Positions 44,015 through 52,396 of a stretch of DNA of 64,000 nt are shown here, piece after piece. The notes under the pieces were generated by a model, which made no database searches, was not told the origin of the DNA, and saw nothing but the letters and a program-made list of their open reading frames with translations. The DNA is from Lichenicola sp964236105 (GTDB taxonomy: Bacteria; Pseudomonadota; Alphaproteobacteria; Acetobacterales; Acetobacteraceae): contig CAXSBC010000003.1 in NCBI GenBank assembly GCA_964236105.1, positions 62,001-126,000 of the forward strand. Direction: 5' to 3'. A program made the position numbers and the translations under genes. Positions within the stretch are counted from its first letter, which is position 1. Every line of letters starts with the position of its first letter.

Positions 44015-45007
44015 TCATGCCGATGCTCCAGCTGCCGCCGTGACCGTTACGCTCGGCATCCCGACGGGTTCGCTGTCCGCCTCGCGGCTCCAGAGGAACG
44101 TCAGCTCGTGCTTGTTGTGCGACAGATGCAGCACGCGGCCGCCGGGGATGGCGGCAAAGGCGTCGGCCGCCGCATGGTCGGTCGGATCCTGGAACTTGAT
44201 GGTGCAAACGATCCGGGCCGTCGTTCCGGCGGCGATCCAGCGCTGCACCAGCCCCAGCAGACGCGCCGGGTAGGCGATGATGTCGCTGAACAGCCAGTCG
44301 ACCGGCGGCTCGCTCGCGGGGTCGATCCCGAAGGCGCTCTCCTGCCTGACGCGGACGCCCGGCAGGCTCGCCACGCTCGCATCCAGCGGCGCCCGATCGA
44401 CCGCGGTGACGCCGGCGCCGAGGCTGGCGAGGGCCCAGCTCCAGCCGCCCGGCGCCGCGCCCAGATCGAGGCATCGCTCGCCCGGCTGCGGCCAGCGCCC
44501 CAACCGGGCGCAGGCCTCCCACAGCTTGAGATAGGCACGGCTCGGCGGACCGACGCGATCCTCGACGAAGCGCGCGACGCCGTTGGGAAACGGACTGGTC
44601 TTGGTGGTGCTCAGCAGCAGCCGGTCGGGCGCCAGCAGCGTCCAGGCGCCGAGCGGCGCCGACGGCGCGGCAGCCGGGAAGCGCAGCGGCGCCGCCTTCA
44701 CCGGCGGCAGCCTGGCCGCGATCAGCGCCGAGCGGCGATGATGCAGCACCGGCAGCAGGCTCCAGTTGCGCTGCCGGTCGCGCAGCGCCGACACCGCGGC
44801 GCCGATCGACGGGCAGGCCACCAGTTCCGGAGCGGTCCAGATCTCGAGCGGCCACAAGGCCGGCGCCGGCGGCTCCGGCGACAGCGCCAGCCTGCCGTGC
44901 CAGGCCGAGACCGTGACGCCCCGGCGCGCCAGCGCCTCCGCCAGCACCGCCTCGTTGCCTTCCGAGGCGAGGTAGGCGGCGGCGCATCCGCCGACCTCGT
45001 CGATCAT
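44015..45007 (-). CDS. RlmM-like rRNA 2'-O-ribose methyltransferase (FtsJ fold)
   Basis: A SAM-dependent methyltransferase with the FtsJ/RrmJ fold. The SAM loop is CLDLGAAPGGWSWAL. A Lys-Asp-Lys-Glu set typical of 2'-O-ribose methylation is visible in AYLKLWEAC, LFSDIIAY, CTIKFQDP and KHELTFLW. The N-terminal half is degenerate and could be a THUMP-like RNA-binding region, as in E. coli RlmM, which methylates C2498 of 23S rRNA. At 330 residues it is shorter than RlmM. Its start overlaps the DUF423 gene stop as ATGA. Confidence 0.72.
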   Translation of the reverse strand: MIDEVGGCAAAYLASEGNEAVLAEALARRGVTVSAWHGRLALSPEPPAPALWPLEIWTAPELVACPSIGAAVSALRDRQRNWSLLPVLHHRRSALIAARLPPVKAAPLRFPAAAPSAPLGAWTLLAPDRLLLSTTKTSPFPNGVARFVEDRVGPPSRAYLKLWEACARLGRWPQPGERCLDLGAAPGGWSWALASLGAGVTAVDRAPLDASVASLPGVRVRQESAFGIDPASEPPVDWLFSDIIAYPARLLGLVQRWIAAGTTARIVCTIKFQDPTDHAAADAFAAIPGGRVLHLSHNKHELTFLWSREADSEPVGMPSVTVTAAAGASA

Positions 45008-45435
45008 CGACGCAGGCAGGCCACGGCCAGCAGCAGCCAGCCCAGCATCAGCACGCTGCCGCCGAACGGCGCCGCATGCCCCGCCGCCTGCGCCCAGCCG
45101 CTGCCGCCGGCGAAGGCCAGCGCGTAGACGCCGGCACAGAAGCAGACGATCCCGAGCAGGAACGCCGCGCCGGCGAGGCGCAGCACGAGGTCGCGCGGCC
45201 GCCGCTCGGCGAGCAGTCCGGTCGCCAGCAGCGCCATCGCGTGCCAGCCCTGCATCTGCACGCCGGAGCGCAGCATCTCCCGGCCGCCCCCCGCCAGCAC
45301 CCGGTCCGGCAGGTGCGCCGCCAGCGCTCCCATCGCCACCGTCAGCAGGCCGAGCAGGGCGCCGCAGACCAGGAACGGCCGCGCCCCGGTGCGGGCGGGC
45401 GTGGCCGGCAGCGTGATGTCTGGTCGCGTGATCAT
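45004..45435 (-). CDS. DUF423 small membrane protein
   Basis: A 143-residue protein with four hydrophobic segments and the DUF423 pattern: GALLGLLTVAMGALAAHL near the N-terminus, the WHAMALLATG block and a late FGGSVLMLGWLLLA. Function is unknown; the family is an inner-membrane protein of wide occurrence. It lies upstream of and overlaps the methyltransferase gene and is divergent from the iminopeptidase gene at 45 bases. Confidence 0.85.
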   Translation of the reverse strand: MITRPDITLPATPARTGARPFLVCGALLGLLTVAMGALAAHLPDRVLAGGGREMLRSGVQMQGWHAMALLATGLLAERRPRDLVLRLAGAAFLLGIVCFCAGVYALAFAGGSGWAQAAGHAAPFGGSVLMLGWLLLAVACLRR

Positions 45436-45480
45436 GATGCCGGCTTCTAGCTGCCGGCGTCAGGCTGCGTATAGTGCGCC

Positions 45481-46440
45481 ATGTCACGCGGCGACCTGTT
45501 TCCAGAAATCGAGCCTTTCGCGGCCGGCTACCTGCCGCTCGAGGAGCAGGACGGCGATGACGGGCACGTCATGTACTGGGAGCAGGTCGGCCGTCGCGAC
45601 GGCCGCGCCGTGCTGTTCCTGCATGGCGGCCCGGGTGCCGGTGCCGGCATCGTGCATCGGCGCTTCTTCGATCCGGCCTTGTGGCGGGCGGTGATCTACG
45701 ACCAGCGCGGCGCCGGCCGCTCGCGGCCGCAGGGATCGCTGCGCTGCAACGATACCGACAGCCTGGTCGCCGACATCGAGCGCCTGCGCGGCCATCTCGG
45801 CATCGAGAGCTGGATCCTGTTCGGCGGCTCCTGGGGCTCCACCCTTGGTCTGGCCTATGCGCAGGCGCATCCCGAGCGGGTGATCGCGCTGGTGCTGCGC
45901 GGCGTGTTCCTGGGCCGCCCGATCGAGCTCGACTGGTTCCTGTACGGACTGCGCGCGGTGTTTCCCGATGCCCACGCCGCCTTCGCCGGCCACGTTCCGG
46001 AGGCCGAGCGCGACGACCTGCTGAGCGCCTATGTCCGCCGGCTCAACCACCCGGATCCGGCCATCCACCTGCCGGCCTCGCGCGCCTGGTCGGTCTATGA
46101 GGGCACCTGCTCGACGCTGCTGCCGACGGCGGCGGCGGTGACGAGCTTTGCCCGCGACCGTGCCAGTCTGGGCCTGGCGCGAATCGAGGCGCACTACTTC
46201 CGCCATGGCCTGTTCCTGCCGCCCGAAGGGCTGCTGAGCCGGATGGACCGCATCGCCCACCTGCCGGCGGAGATCGTGCAGGGCCGCTACGACATGATCT
46301 GCCCGCCGCAGAGCGCGTTCGATCTGGCGGCGGCATGGCCGGGGACGCGCCTCACCATGGTGCCGGATGCCGGCCATTCGGCGCTGGAGCCCGGCACGCG
46401 ACGGGCTCTGATCGCCGCCCTGGAACGGTTTCGCAACTGA
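45481..46440 (+). CDS. pip: Proline iminopeptidase
   Basis: An alpha/beta-hydrolase that removes N-terminal proline from peptides. The oxyanion loop FLHGGPGAGAG is near residue 56, the nucleophile is the Ser of GGSWGSTLGL, the catalytic Asp is in VQGRYDMICPP, and the His is in DAGHSALEP near the C-terminus. YDQRGAGRSRPQ is typical of the family. It has 319 residues, a normal length. The gene stands alone. Confidence 0.93.
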   Translation: MSRGDLFPEIEPFAAGYLPLEEQDGDDGHVMYWEQVGRRDGRAVLFLHGGPGAGAGIVHRRFFDPALWRAVIYDQRGAGRSRPQGSLRCNDTDSLVADIERLRGHLGIESWILFGGSWGSTLGLAYAQAHPERVIALVLRGVFLGRPIELDWFLYGLRAVFPDAHAAFAGHVPEAERDDLLSAYVRRLNHPDPAIHLPASRAWSVYEGTCSTLLPTAAAVTSFARDRASLGLARIEAHYFRHGLFLPPEGLLSRMDRIAHLPAEIVQGRYDMICPPQSAFDLAAAWPGTRLTMVPDAGHSALEPGTRRALIAALERFRN

Positions 46441-46569
46441 GTCGCGAGTGGCCGAGAAATCCGCGATCTTCAGTGAACGCACGATGCTGCTTGGCGTTAC
46501 CGGCTGCGAGTTTGACCGGAAGCACGTCGTCCCGGATCTGCAGTGGCCCGCTCAATTCAAGGAAACATC

Positions 46570-47145
46570 ATGAATCGCTATGCACGCTGGGGCTTCGCCC
46601 TTGTCATCCTGCCTGTCGCCGCCTGCGCCAGCAACCCGCCCGCCCCGCCGGCCGCACCTCCGGGCCCGCCGCCGCTCGCCGCCGCCGACGCCACCTTCAT
46701 CCAGGACGCAGCCCAGGGCGGCATGGCCGAGATCCAGGCGGCCCAGCTTGCGCAGACCACCTCGCACAGCGCGAAGGTCAAGATGTATGCGCAGAAGATG
46801 ATCACCGACCACACCCAGGCCGACGACCAGCTGAAGCAGCTCGCCACCTCCAAGGGTGCGACCCTGCCGACCACCGTGAACGACATGGAGATGCAGCAGA
46901 TGACGACGCTGCAGGGCGAGAAGGGTCGTCAGTTCGACCATGACTACCTGGCGGGCCAGGTCACCGATCACACCCAGATGGTGCAGGTCTTCCAGACCGA
47001 GGCCCAGAACGGCACCGATCCGGACCTGAAGAAGTTCGCCGCCGACACGCTGCCGATCATCCAGTCGCATTTGGACGAGGCCAAGAAGATGACCATGATG
47101 CCGATGCACAAGGGCATGCATCGCCACCATGTCCAGACCAGCTGA
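46570..47145 (+). CDS. DUF4142 periplasmic lipoprotein
   Basis: A 191-residue protein with a signal peptide ending in a lipobox (LPVAAC, Cys18). A Pro/Ala-rich linker then leads to a DUF4142 ferritin-like helical region: FIQDAAQGGMAEIQAAQLA, KMYAQKMITDHTQADDQLK and VTDHTQMVQVFQTEAQNG. The end is rich in Met and His (MHKGMHRHH). Function is unknown; some relatives are induced by stress. AAGGAA lies six bases before the ATG. A strong terminator follows. Confidence 0.85.
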   Translation: MNRYARWGFALVILPVAACASNPPAPPAAPPGPPPLAAADATFIQDAAQGGMAEIQAAQLAQTTSHSAKVKMYAQKMITDHTQADDQLKQLATSKGATLPTTVNDMEMQQMTTLQGEKGRQFDHDYLAGQVTDHTQMVQVFQTEAQNGTDPDLKKFAADTLPIIQSHLDEAKKMTMMPMHKGMHRHHVQTS

Positions 47146-47169
47146 TCGTCCGGAACTAGACTGACCTGC

Positions 47170-47209
47170 CCGCCGTCCATGCGACACCCGCATGGACGGC
47201 GGTTTTCGT
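47170..47209 (+). terminator. Intrinsic terminator of the DUF4142 gene
   Basis: A perfect 14-base stem (47170-47183 with 47189-47202) closes a five-base loop and is followed by TTTTCGTTT. It starts 25 bases after the stop codon. This is the clearest terminator in the window. Confidence 0.92.
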
Positions 47210-47227
47210 TTCGGCGGGAGGCCGACC

Positions 47228-47551
47228 ATGTTTGTTGCCATGAACCGGTTTCGCGTCGCACGCGGCTCGGAGGCCGACTTCGAGCAGGTCTGGCTCAGCC
47301 GCGACGTGTTCCTGAAGACCGTCTCGGGCTTCGAGGCGTTCCATCTGCTGCGCGGTCCCGAGGCCGAGGACCATGTGCTGTATGCCTCGCACACGATCTG
47401 GGCGTCGAAGGCCGCCTTCGAGGAGTGGACGCAGTCGGACGCCTTCCGGCAGGCGCACAAGGGTGCCGGGCAGACCGGCGTGCGCTCGATGTATCTGGGG
47501 CCGCCGCAGTTCGAGGGCTTCGATGTGCTGCAGATGGTCGAGCGGGAGTGA
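47228..47551 (+). CDS. Antibiotic biosynthesis monooxygenase (ABM/IsdG-like) family protein
   Basis: A 107-residue single-domain protein of the ABM dimeric barrel fold, which includes heme-degrading IsdG and small quinone oxidases. MNRFRVARGSEADFEQVW at the start and SHTIWASKAAFEEWTQSDAF in the middle match alphaproteobacterial IsdG-like proteins. An early Asn and a Trp in this stretch fit IsdG, but heme breakdown is not proven. GGGAGG lies six bases before the ATG. Its stop overlaps the GTG of the next gene, so the two are cotranslated. Confidence 0.78.
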   Translation: MFVAMNRFRVARGSEADFEQVWLSRDVFLKTVSGFEAFHLLRGPEAEDHVLYASHTIWASKAAFEEWTQSDAFRQAHKGAGQTGVRSMYLGPPQFEGFDVLQMVERE

Positions 47552-48105
47552 CGATCCGGATCGACAGCGTCGTCACCCGGACCGGCGATGCCGGGCAGAC
47601 CAGCTTCGGCGACGGCCGCCGCACGCCGAAGGATTCGCCGCGCGTCGAGGCCTACGGCACCGTGGACGAGGCCAACGCCGCGGTCGGGCTGCTGCGTCTT
47701 GAGGTGCCGGCCGGCACTCCGCAGGGCGACCTGCTGTGCCGCATCCAGAACGGGCTGTTCGACATCGGCGGCGACCTCTGCGTTCCGGGCGATGCCGGAC
47801 GCACCCTGCGCATCGATGACCGGCTGCTGCATCTGCTCGATGCGGCGATCGAGGCGCTGGCGGCCCTGCAGGCGCCGCTGGACAGCTTCGTGCTGCCAGC
47901 CGGGAGCCGCGGCGCGGCGCAGGCCCATGTCGTGCGCACCATCGTGCGGCGCGCCGAGCGCCGGGTGGTCAGCCTGGCTGCCGCCGAGCCGATCAACCCC
48001 GAAATCGTCCGCACCCTCAATCGCCTGTCCGACTATTTCTTCGTGCTGGCCCGCCACCTGAACGACGATGGTCGCGCCGACGTCGTCTGGGTGCGCCAGT
48101 CTTAG
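47548..48105 (+). CDS. pduO: Cob(I)alamin adenosyltransferase, PduO type
   Basis: Transfers the adenosyl group of ATP to cob(I)alamin to form coenzyme B12. The N-terminal ATP site TRTGDAGQTSFGDG and KDSPRVEAYGTVDE match the PduO/MMAB family. LNRLSDYFFVLARHLN near the end is also conserved. It has 185 residues, starting with GTG inside the overlap with the ABM gene (GTGA). Its neighbour on the other strand, cobA, also serves tetrapyrrole chemistry. Confidence 0.92.
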   Translation: MTIRIDSVVTRTGDAGQTSFGDGRRTPKDSPRVEAYGTVDEANAAVGLLRLEVPAGTPQGDLLCRIQNGLFDIGGDLCVPGDAGRTLRIDDRLLHLLDAAIEALAALQAPLDSFVLPAGSRGAAQAHVVRTIVRRAERRVVSLAAAEPINPEIVRTLNRLSDYFFVLARHLNDDGRADVVWVRQS

Positions 48106-48171
48106 CACAGGTCTCGTCTCGCGGGTCCGCCGCGTCGGGCCGGCCGGGCATCGCCGGTCACAGCCCTTGCG

Positions 48172-49035
48172 TCAGAACGTGTCCAGCACCGCCATGGCAT
48201 CCGCCGCCAGCCCGCCCAGCGCGTCCCGCAACGCCACGATCCCGCCGATGACGATCAGCGCCGGGGTCGGAAGCGGAGTGCGACGCAGCTGCTCGGGCAG
48301 CGTCGCCAGCGTGCCGACCAGCAGGGTCTGCTCCGGGGTGGCGGCACGCGAGATCGCCGCCGCCGGCGTATCGGGCGCCAGGCCGCCCGCCATCAGCCTT
48401 CCGGCGATGGCGCCCAGGTTGCGCACCGACATGTAGAGCACGATCGGCTGGCCGAGCCGGGCCAGGGCCGCCCAGTCTAGCGACGCCACCGGATCGGCCT
48501 CGCCCTCGGCGCTGTGCCCGGTCGCCAGCACGATCGCCTGGTTCACGCCGCGCACGGTCGCCGGGATGCCCGCCGCCGCCAGCCCGGCCAGCCCCGCGGT
48601 CAGTCCCGGCACGATGCGGAACGGGATGGCGTTCGCGGCCAGCACCAGCGCCTCCTCGGCGCCGCGACCGAACACGTACGGGTCGCCGCCCTTCAGCCGC
48701 AGTACCCGCTTGCCCTGGCGCGCCAGCGTCACCAGCCTGGCCGAGATGTCGCTCTGGTGGATCGACGGCCGCCCGCCGCGCTTGCCGGCATATTCCAGCA
48801 CCGCCGAGCCTTGCGCCAGATCGAGCACGCCGGCATCGACCAGCGCGTCATAGACGATCACGTCGGCCTGGATCAGGCCGCACAGCGCATACAGCGTGAG
48901 GTGCCCGCGATCTCCGGGTCCGGCGCCGGCGAGCCAGACCTGGCCTGGCTGCAGGACCGGGCACTGGCCGCCGAGCAGTCGGCTGACGGCGGCCCCTGGA
49001 CTGAGCGGCTGGGCCTCGTGCGGCGCCTCGTTCAT
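48172..49035 (-). CDS. cobA: Uroporphyrinogen-III C-methyltransferase
   Basis: Adds two methyl groups from SAM to uroporphyrinogen III to give precorrin-2, the branch to siroheme and B12. Conserved parts are VWLAGAGPGDRGHLT near the start, VIVYDALV, GKRGGRPSIHQSDI, LRLKGGDPYVFGRGAEE and the HSAEGE block. It has 287 residues with about 30 extra at the N-terminus. It lacks the CysG dehydrogenase part. It converges on the adenosyltransferase gene. Confidence 0.93.
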   Translation of the reverse strand: MNEAPHEAQPLSPGAAVSRLLGGQCPVLQPGQVWLAGAGPGDRGHLTLYALCGLIQADVIVYDALVDAGVLDLAQGSAVLEYAGKRGGRPSIHQSDISARLVTLARQGKRVLRLKGGDPYVFGRGAEEALVLAANAIPFRIVPGLTAGLAGLAAAGIPATVRGVNQAIVLATGHSAEGEADPVASLDWAALARLGQPIVLYMSVRNLGAIAGRLMAGGLAPDTPAAAISRAATPEQTLLVGTLATLPEQLRRTPLPTPALIVIGGIVALRDALGGLAADAMAVLDTF

Positions 49036-49151
49036 CGTCGACCTGCTGCTCCGTCGCCGGCTGCCGCCCTGCCATGACCGATTGCTACTGGCAAGACGGG
49101 CCGGCCGATCATAGATCATCCCGCGGCGACGCATTCTGGAGCACGATCTGC

Positions 49152-49982
49152 ATGTCCGACACGGCCTTCGACGATGCAACGTCCGTGCTGGCGCCCCCGA
49201 CCAGGAGCTATGGGCACCTGAGCCCGGAAACCGTGCTCACGGTGCATCACTGGACCGACCGGCTGTTCTCCTTCACCACCACCCGCGACCAGAGCCTGCG
49301 TTTCGAGAACGGCCAGTTCGCGATGATCGGGCTTGAGCTGGGGGGCAAGCCGCTGCTGCGCGCCTACAGCATCGCCAGCGCCAATTACGAGGAGCAGCTG
49401 GAGTTCCTGTCCATCAGCGTGCCCGACGGTCCGCTGACCTCGCAGCTCTGCAAGATCGTCCCGGGCGATATTGTGCTGGTGGGCCGCAAGCCGACCGGCA
49501 CCCTGCTGGTCGACAACCTGCTTCCCGGCCGCACCCTGTATCTGCTGGCGACCGGCACCGGGCTCGCGCCGTTCCTGTCGCTGATCAAGGACCCGGCGGT
49601 CTATGACCGGTTCGACCGGGTGGTGCTGGCGCATGGCGTGCGGGTATCGGGCGAGCTCGCCTACGCCAACCACATCCGCCACGAGCTGCCGCGGCACGAG
49701 TTCCTGGGCGAGGAGGTGGCGGCGAAGCTGCTCTATTATCCGACCGTGACCCGCGAGGACTACCAGACCACCGGCCGCCTCACCGACCTGATCGAGAGCG
49801 GCAGGATGTTCGCCGACCTGGGCCTCCCGGCGCTCGATCCCGAGCATGACCGCGTCATGATCTGCGGCAGCGAGGCGATGCTGGCCGATCTGGAGGCGAT
49901 GCTGGAGCGGCGCGGCTTCGACGAGGGCAACAACGCCAAGCCCGGCACCTACGTCGTCGAGAAGGCGTTCGCGCAGCGGTGA
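49152..49982 (+). CDS. fpr: Ferredoxin/flavodoxin--NADP+ reductase
   Basis: Moves electrons between NADPH and ferredoxin or flavodoxin. The FAD site LLRAYSIASANYEE (R-x-Y-S) is near residue 72 and the NADP loop LLATGTGLAPFLSL follows. The C-terminal CGSEAMLADLE block and the end VVEKAFAQR are typical of bacterial subclass I Fpr. It has 276 residues. The ATG of MSDTAFDD is preferred over an upstream ATG in the same frame at 49074. Two hairpins follow the stop. Confidence 0.9.
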   Translation: MSDTAFDDATSVLAPPTRSYGHLSPETVLTVHHWTDRLFSFTTTRDQSLRFENGQFAMIGLELGGKPLLRAYSIASANYEEQLEFLSISVPDGPLTSQLCKIVPGDIVLVGRKPTGTLLVDNLLPGRTLYLLATGTGLAPFLSLIKDPAVYDRFDRVVLAHGVRVSGELAYANHIRHELPRHEFLGEEVAAKLLYYPTVTREDYQTTGRLTDLIESGRMFADLGLPALDPEHDRVMICGSEAMLADLEAMLERRGFDEGNNAKPGTYVVEKAFAQR

Positions 49983-49985
49983 GCA

Positions 49986-50032
49986 GGTCCAGGGGCGCTG
50001 CCCCTGGACCCCGCCAAAGGCTGAGCCTTTGG
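49986..50032. repeat. Tandem perfect hairpins between fpr and gor
   Basis: Stem one is an 11-base inverted repeat (49986-49996 with 50000-50010) with a three-base loop; stem two is an eight-base one (50014-50021 with 50025-50032), also with a three-base loop. Neither is followed by a T-run. They begin four bases after the fpr stop. The sequence resembles GC-rich intergenic repeats I recall from Acetobacteraceae genomes, but I cannot verify copies elsewhere. Confidence 0.75.
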
Positions 50033-50080
50033 AATCCACTTTGGTGTCGGGGAACGGCCCTGGCTTTGTGAGGACGTGTC

Positions 50081-51472
50081 ATGGCCTACGACTTCGATCT
50101 GTTCGTCATCGGGGGCGGGTCCGGCGGCGTGCGCTGCGCGCGGATCGCGGCGAGCCATGGCGCCCGGGTCGCGGTGGCGGAAAGCCGGCACTGGGGCGGC
50201 ACCTGCGTCAATCTCGGCTGCGTGCCCAAGAAGATGATGGTCCAGGCCAGCGAGTATGGCGAGCACGCGGTCGACGGCCGCGGCTTCGGCTGGAGCGCCG
50301 AGCCGGGCACGCATGACTGGACGCACCTGATCGCGGCCAAGGACCGCGAGATCGCGCGTCTCAACGGCATCTACGTCAGGCTGCTGCAGAATGCGGGCGT
50401 CACCCTGTTCGAGGGCCGCGCCCGCTTCGAGGATGCCCACACGCTCGTGCTCGAGCCGGGCCCGCTCGATCCCGGCTTCGAGCCGAAGCGTGTCACGGCC
50501 GAGCGGATCGTCATCGCGACGGGCAGCAGGCCGATCGTGCAGCCCGACATCGAGGGCCATGAGCTCGGCATCAACTCCGACCAGGCCTTCCACCTGCCCG
50601 AGCGCCCGCAGCGCGTGACCATCATCGGCAGCGGCTATATCGGCGTCGAGTTCGCCGGCATCTTCGCCGGCCTCGGCTCCGAGGTTCAGGTCGTCTACCG
50701 TCAGACGCTGCCGCTCCGCGGCTTCGACGAGGATCTCCGCGCGGCCCTCGACGAGGCCATGACCGCGCGCGGCATCGTCTGCCACCGAGGCACGCTGCTG
50801 CACCGCATCCGGCGGCATGACGGCGCCCTCCGCCTGACCCTGACCGACGGGCGCGAGTGGGATGCCGATCTCGTCTTCTTCGCGGTCGGCCGGTCCCCGA
50901 ATGTCGAGGGGCTCGGCCTGGACACCACGGCGGTGCGCACCACGGAAGAGGGCCGCATTCTCGTGGATGACGGCAGCCAGACGCACGAGCCCGGCATCTT
51001 CGCCATCGGCGACGTCACCAACCGCATGAACCTGACCCCGGTGGCGATCGCCGAGGGGCACATCCTGTCCGACCGGCTGTTCGCGGGCCACGTCCGCGAA
51101 TGGTCGTTCGACACCACGCCGAAGGCGGTGTTCTTCTCGCCGCCGCTCGCCAGCGTCGGCCTGACCGAGGACGAGGCGGCGGCGCGCGGGCCTGCCGACA
51201 TCTATCTCGCGCGCTTCACGCCGATGCGCCACACGCTGAGCGGCCGCAAGCGTCAGAGCGTGATGAAGCTGGTGGTCGAGCAGGCGAGCCGCGTGGTCGT
51301 CGGCGTGCACATGATGGGCGAGGATGCGCCCGAGATGATGCAGGGCCTGGCCATTGCCGTCACCGCCGGTCTGACCAAGGAGGATTTCGACCGCACCATT
51401 GGCCTGCATCCCACCTCGGCCGAGGAGTTCGTGACGCTGCGCACCCGCACCCGGGTTGCCGGCGCCGCCTGA
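50081..51472 (+). CDS. gor: Glutathione-disulfide reductase
   Basis: An FAD enzyme that keeps glutathione reduced with NADPH. The FAD loop GGGSGG begins at residue 11, the redox-active pair is Cys42 and Cys47 in GGTCVNLGCVPKK, and the NADPH loop is GSGYIGVEFAG followed by a basic YRQTLPLRGFD. The C-terminal HPTSAEEFVT supplies His443 and Glu448. It has 463 residues and the usual glutathione-reductase shape rather than that of lipoamide dehydrogenase. Confidence 0.93.
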   Translation: MAYDFDLFVIGGGSGGVRCARIAASHGARVAVAESRHWGGTCVNLGCVPKKMMVQASEYGEHAVDGRGFGWSAEPGTHDWTHLIAAKDREIARLNGIYVRLLQNAGVTLFEGRARFEDAHTLVLEPGPLDPGFEPKRVTAERIVIATGSRPIVQPDIEGHELGINSDQAFHLPERPQRVTIIGSGYIGVEFAGIFAGLGSEVQVVYRQTLPLRGFDEDLRAALDEAMTARGIVCHRGTLLHRIRRHDGALRLTLTDGREWDADLVFFAVGRSPNVEGLGLDTTAVRTTEEGRILVDDGSQTHEPGIFAIGDVTNRMNLTPVAIAEGHILSDRLFAGHVREWSFDTTPKAVFFSPPLASVGLTEDEAAARGPADIYLARFTPMRHTLSGRKRQSVMKLVVEQASRVVVGVHMMGEDAPEMMQGLAIAVTAGLTKEDFDRTIGLHPTSAEEFVTLRTRTRVAGAA

Positions 51473-51613
51473 GCCGGACGACCACCGGGTGGCGCCGCCG
51501 CCGGCGATGATTCACGGCGACCTAACAATGGTCGGGGTCGATCCCCATCTTGGAGATGCCGGAGCTGCCGCGATCGTCTCGCTGTGCGGCTCCCTTTCCA
51601 AGGATGCAGGCCC

Positions 51614-51907
51614 ATGGTCCCCGTCGTAGAGAAGCCGACCATGGCCAAGCCGCGCTGGGATGGCAGCCGGGTGCTGTTCGAGATCGCGGTGGATGACCAG
51701 GTCGTGGCATGTGCGATCTCGCGGTCGGCGTTGCAGGATATCAGCGGCGTCAGACGGTTCACGCCTGCCGACCTGTTGCGCGGCTTCGACGACGTCAGGG
51801 TGCGGATCGAGGAGATCGCCGCGAACAAGTACAGGATCAACCCGGAAAGCGTGTCGGGACTCGTCAGCATCTGGACCGACGACATCGAGGATACGCGCGC
51901 GGCCTGA
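51614..51907 (+). CDS. DUF1488-like small protein
   Basis: A 97-residue protein resembling DUF1488: an N-terminal stretch with DGSRVLFEIAVDDQVVACAISRSAL and a C-terminal RIEEIAANKYRINPES, shown here only by the parts DGSRVLFEI and EIAANKYRIN. The function of that family is not known. An ATG at 51641 (MAKPRWDG) is an alternative start; the first has a weak AGG-rich upstream region. The gene stands alone downstream of gor. Confidence 0.6.
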   Translation: MVPVVEKPTMAKPRWDGSRVLFEIAVDDQVVACAISRSALQDISGVRRFTPADLLRGFDDVRVRIEEIAANKYRINPESVSGLVSIWTDDIEDTRAA

Positions 51908-52135
51908 CCCATGGGATCCTGATCGATCCCGACCAGGTCTCGCAGACCGCTTACGGTTGGCAAAGCCGATGGCCGTGCCTGAAGCGTCGCCGTTAAGCGA
52001 GCTGTAACGACTCGTTTGTTAGCCTGCCTGCATAATCGCTGCCCAAATCGCAACATTCCAGGACGCAAAGCCTTTGCTTCGTTGCGTTGGTGCACCGATA
52101 ATGGGTTCGTTCATGCCGTCGGAGGCCGCCAGATC

Positions 52136-52327
52136 ATGAAACCGCACTGCATCATCCTGACCCCGTCGCCTGGCGCCGTGTTCCTGCGCACCGATGCCGC
52201 CCTGGTTGAGATGACGCCGGGCGAGGCGCTGCGGCTCTGCGAGCAGATCCGATCCTGTATCCATGTCGCTCTCGGCGCCCAGGACGGGCGGGCGCTGCAG
52301 GCGATGCTGGGCGGCGCTCCGGCCTGA
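52136..52327 (+). CDS. Small hypothetical protein
   Basis: A 63-residue protein I do not recognise. It begins with a short beta-like MKPHCIILTPSPGAVFLRT and a helix-forming TPGEALRLCEQIRSCIH. GGAGG lies ten bases before the ATG, which supports translation. It has three Cys. The gene stands alone, 228 bases after the DUF1488-like gene, with no obvious promoter. Confidence 0.5.
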   Translation: MKPHCIILTPSPGAVFLRTDAALVEMTPGEALRLCEQIRSCIHVALGAQDGRALQAMLGGAPA

Positions 52328-52396
52328 TCGCCGGAACCGACGGGTGGCGAGTCGCGGCCAGGCGTCACGGCTGACGGTCCTGACCGCGTCGGAGCC

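Noticed and set aside
43679..45127. Plus-strand frame of about 480 codons opposite the RlmM-like and DUF423 genes
   Set aside because: The minus-strand products match known families with motifs in order, while this one is a biased Arg/Ala/Gly sequence.
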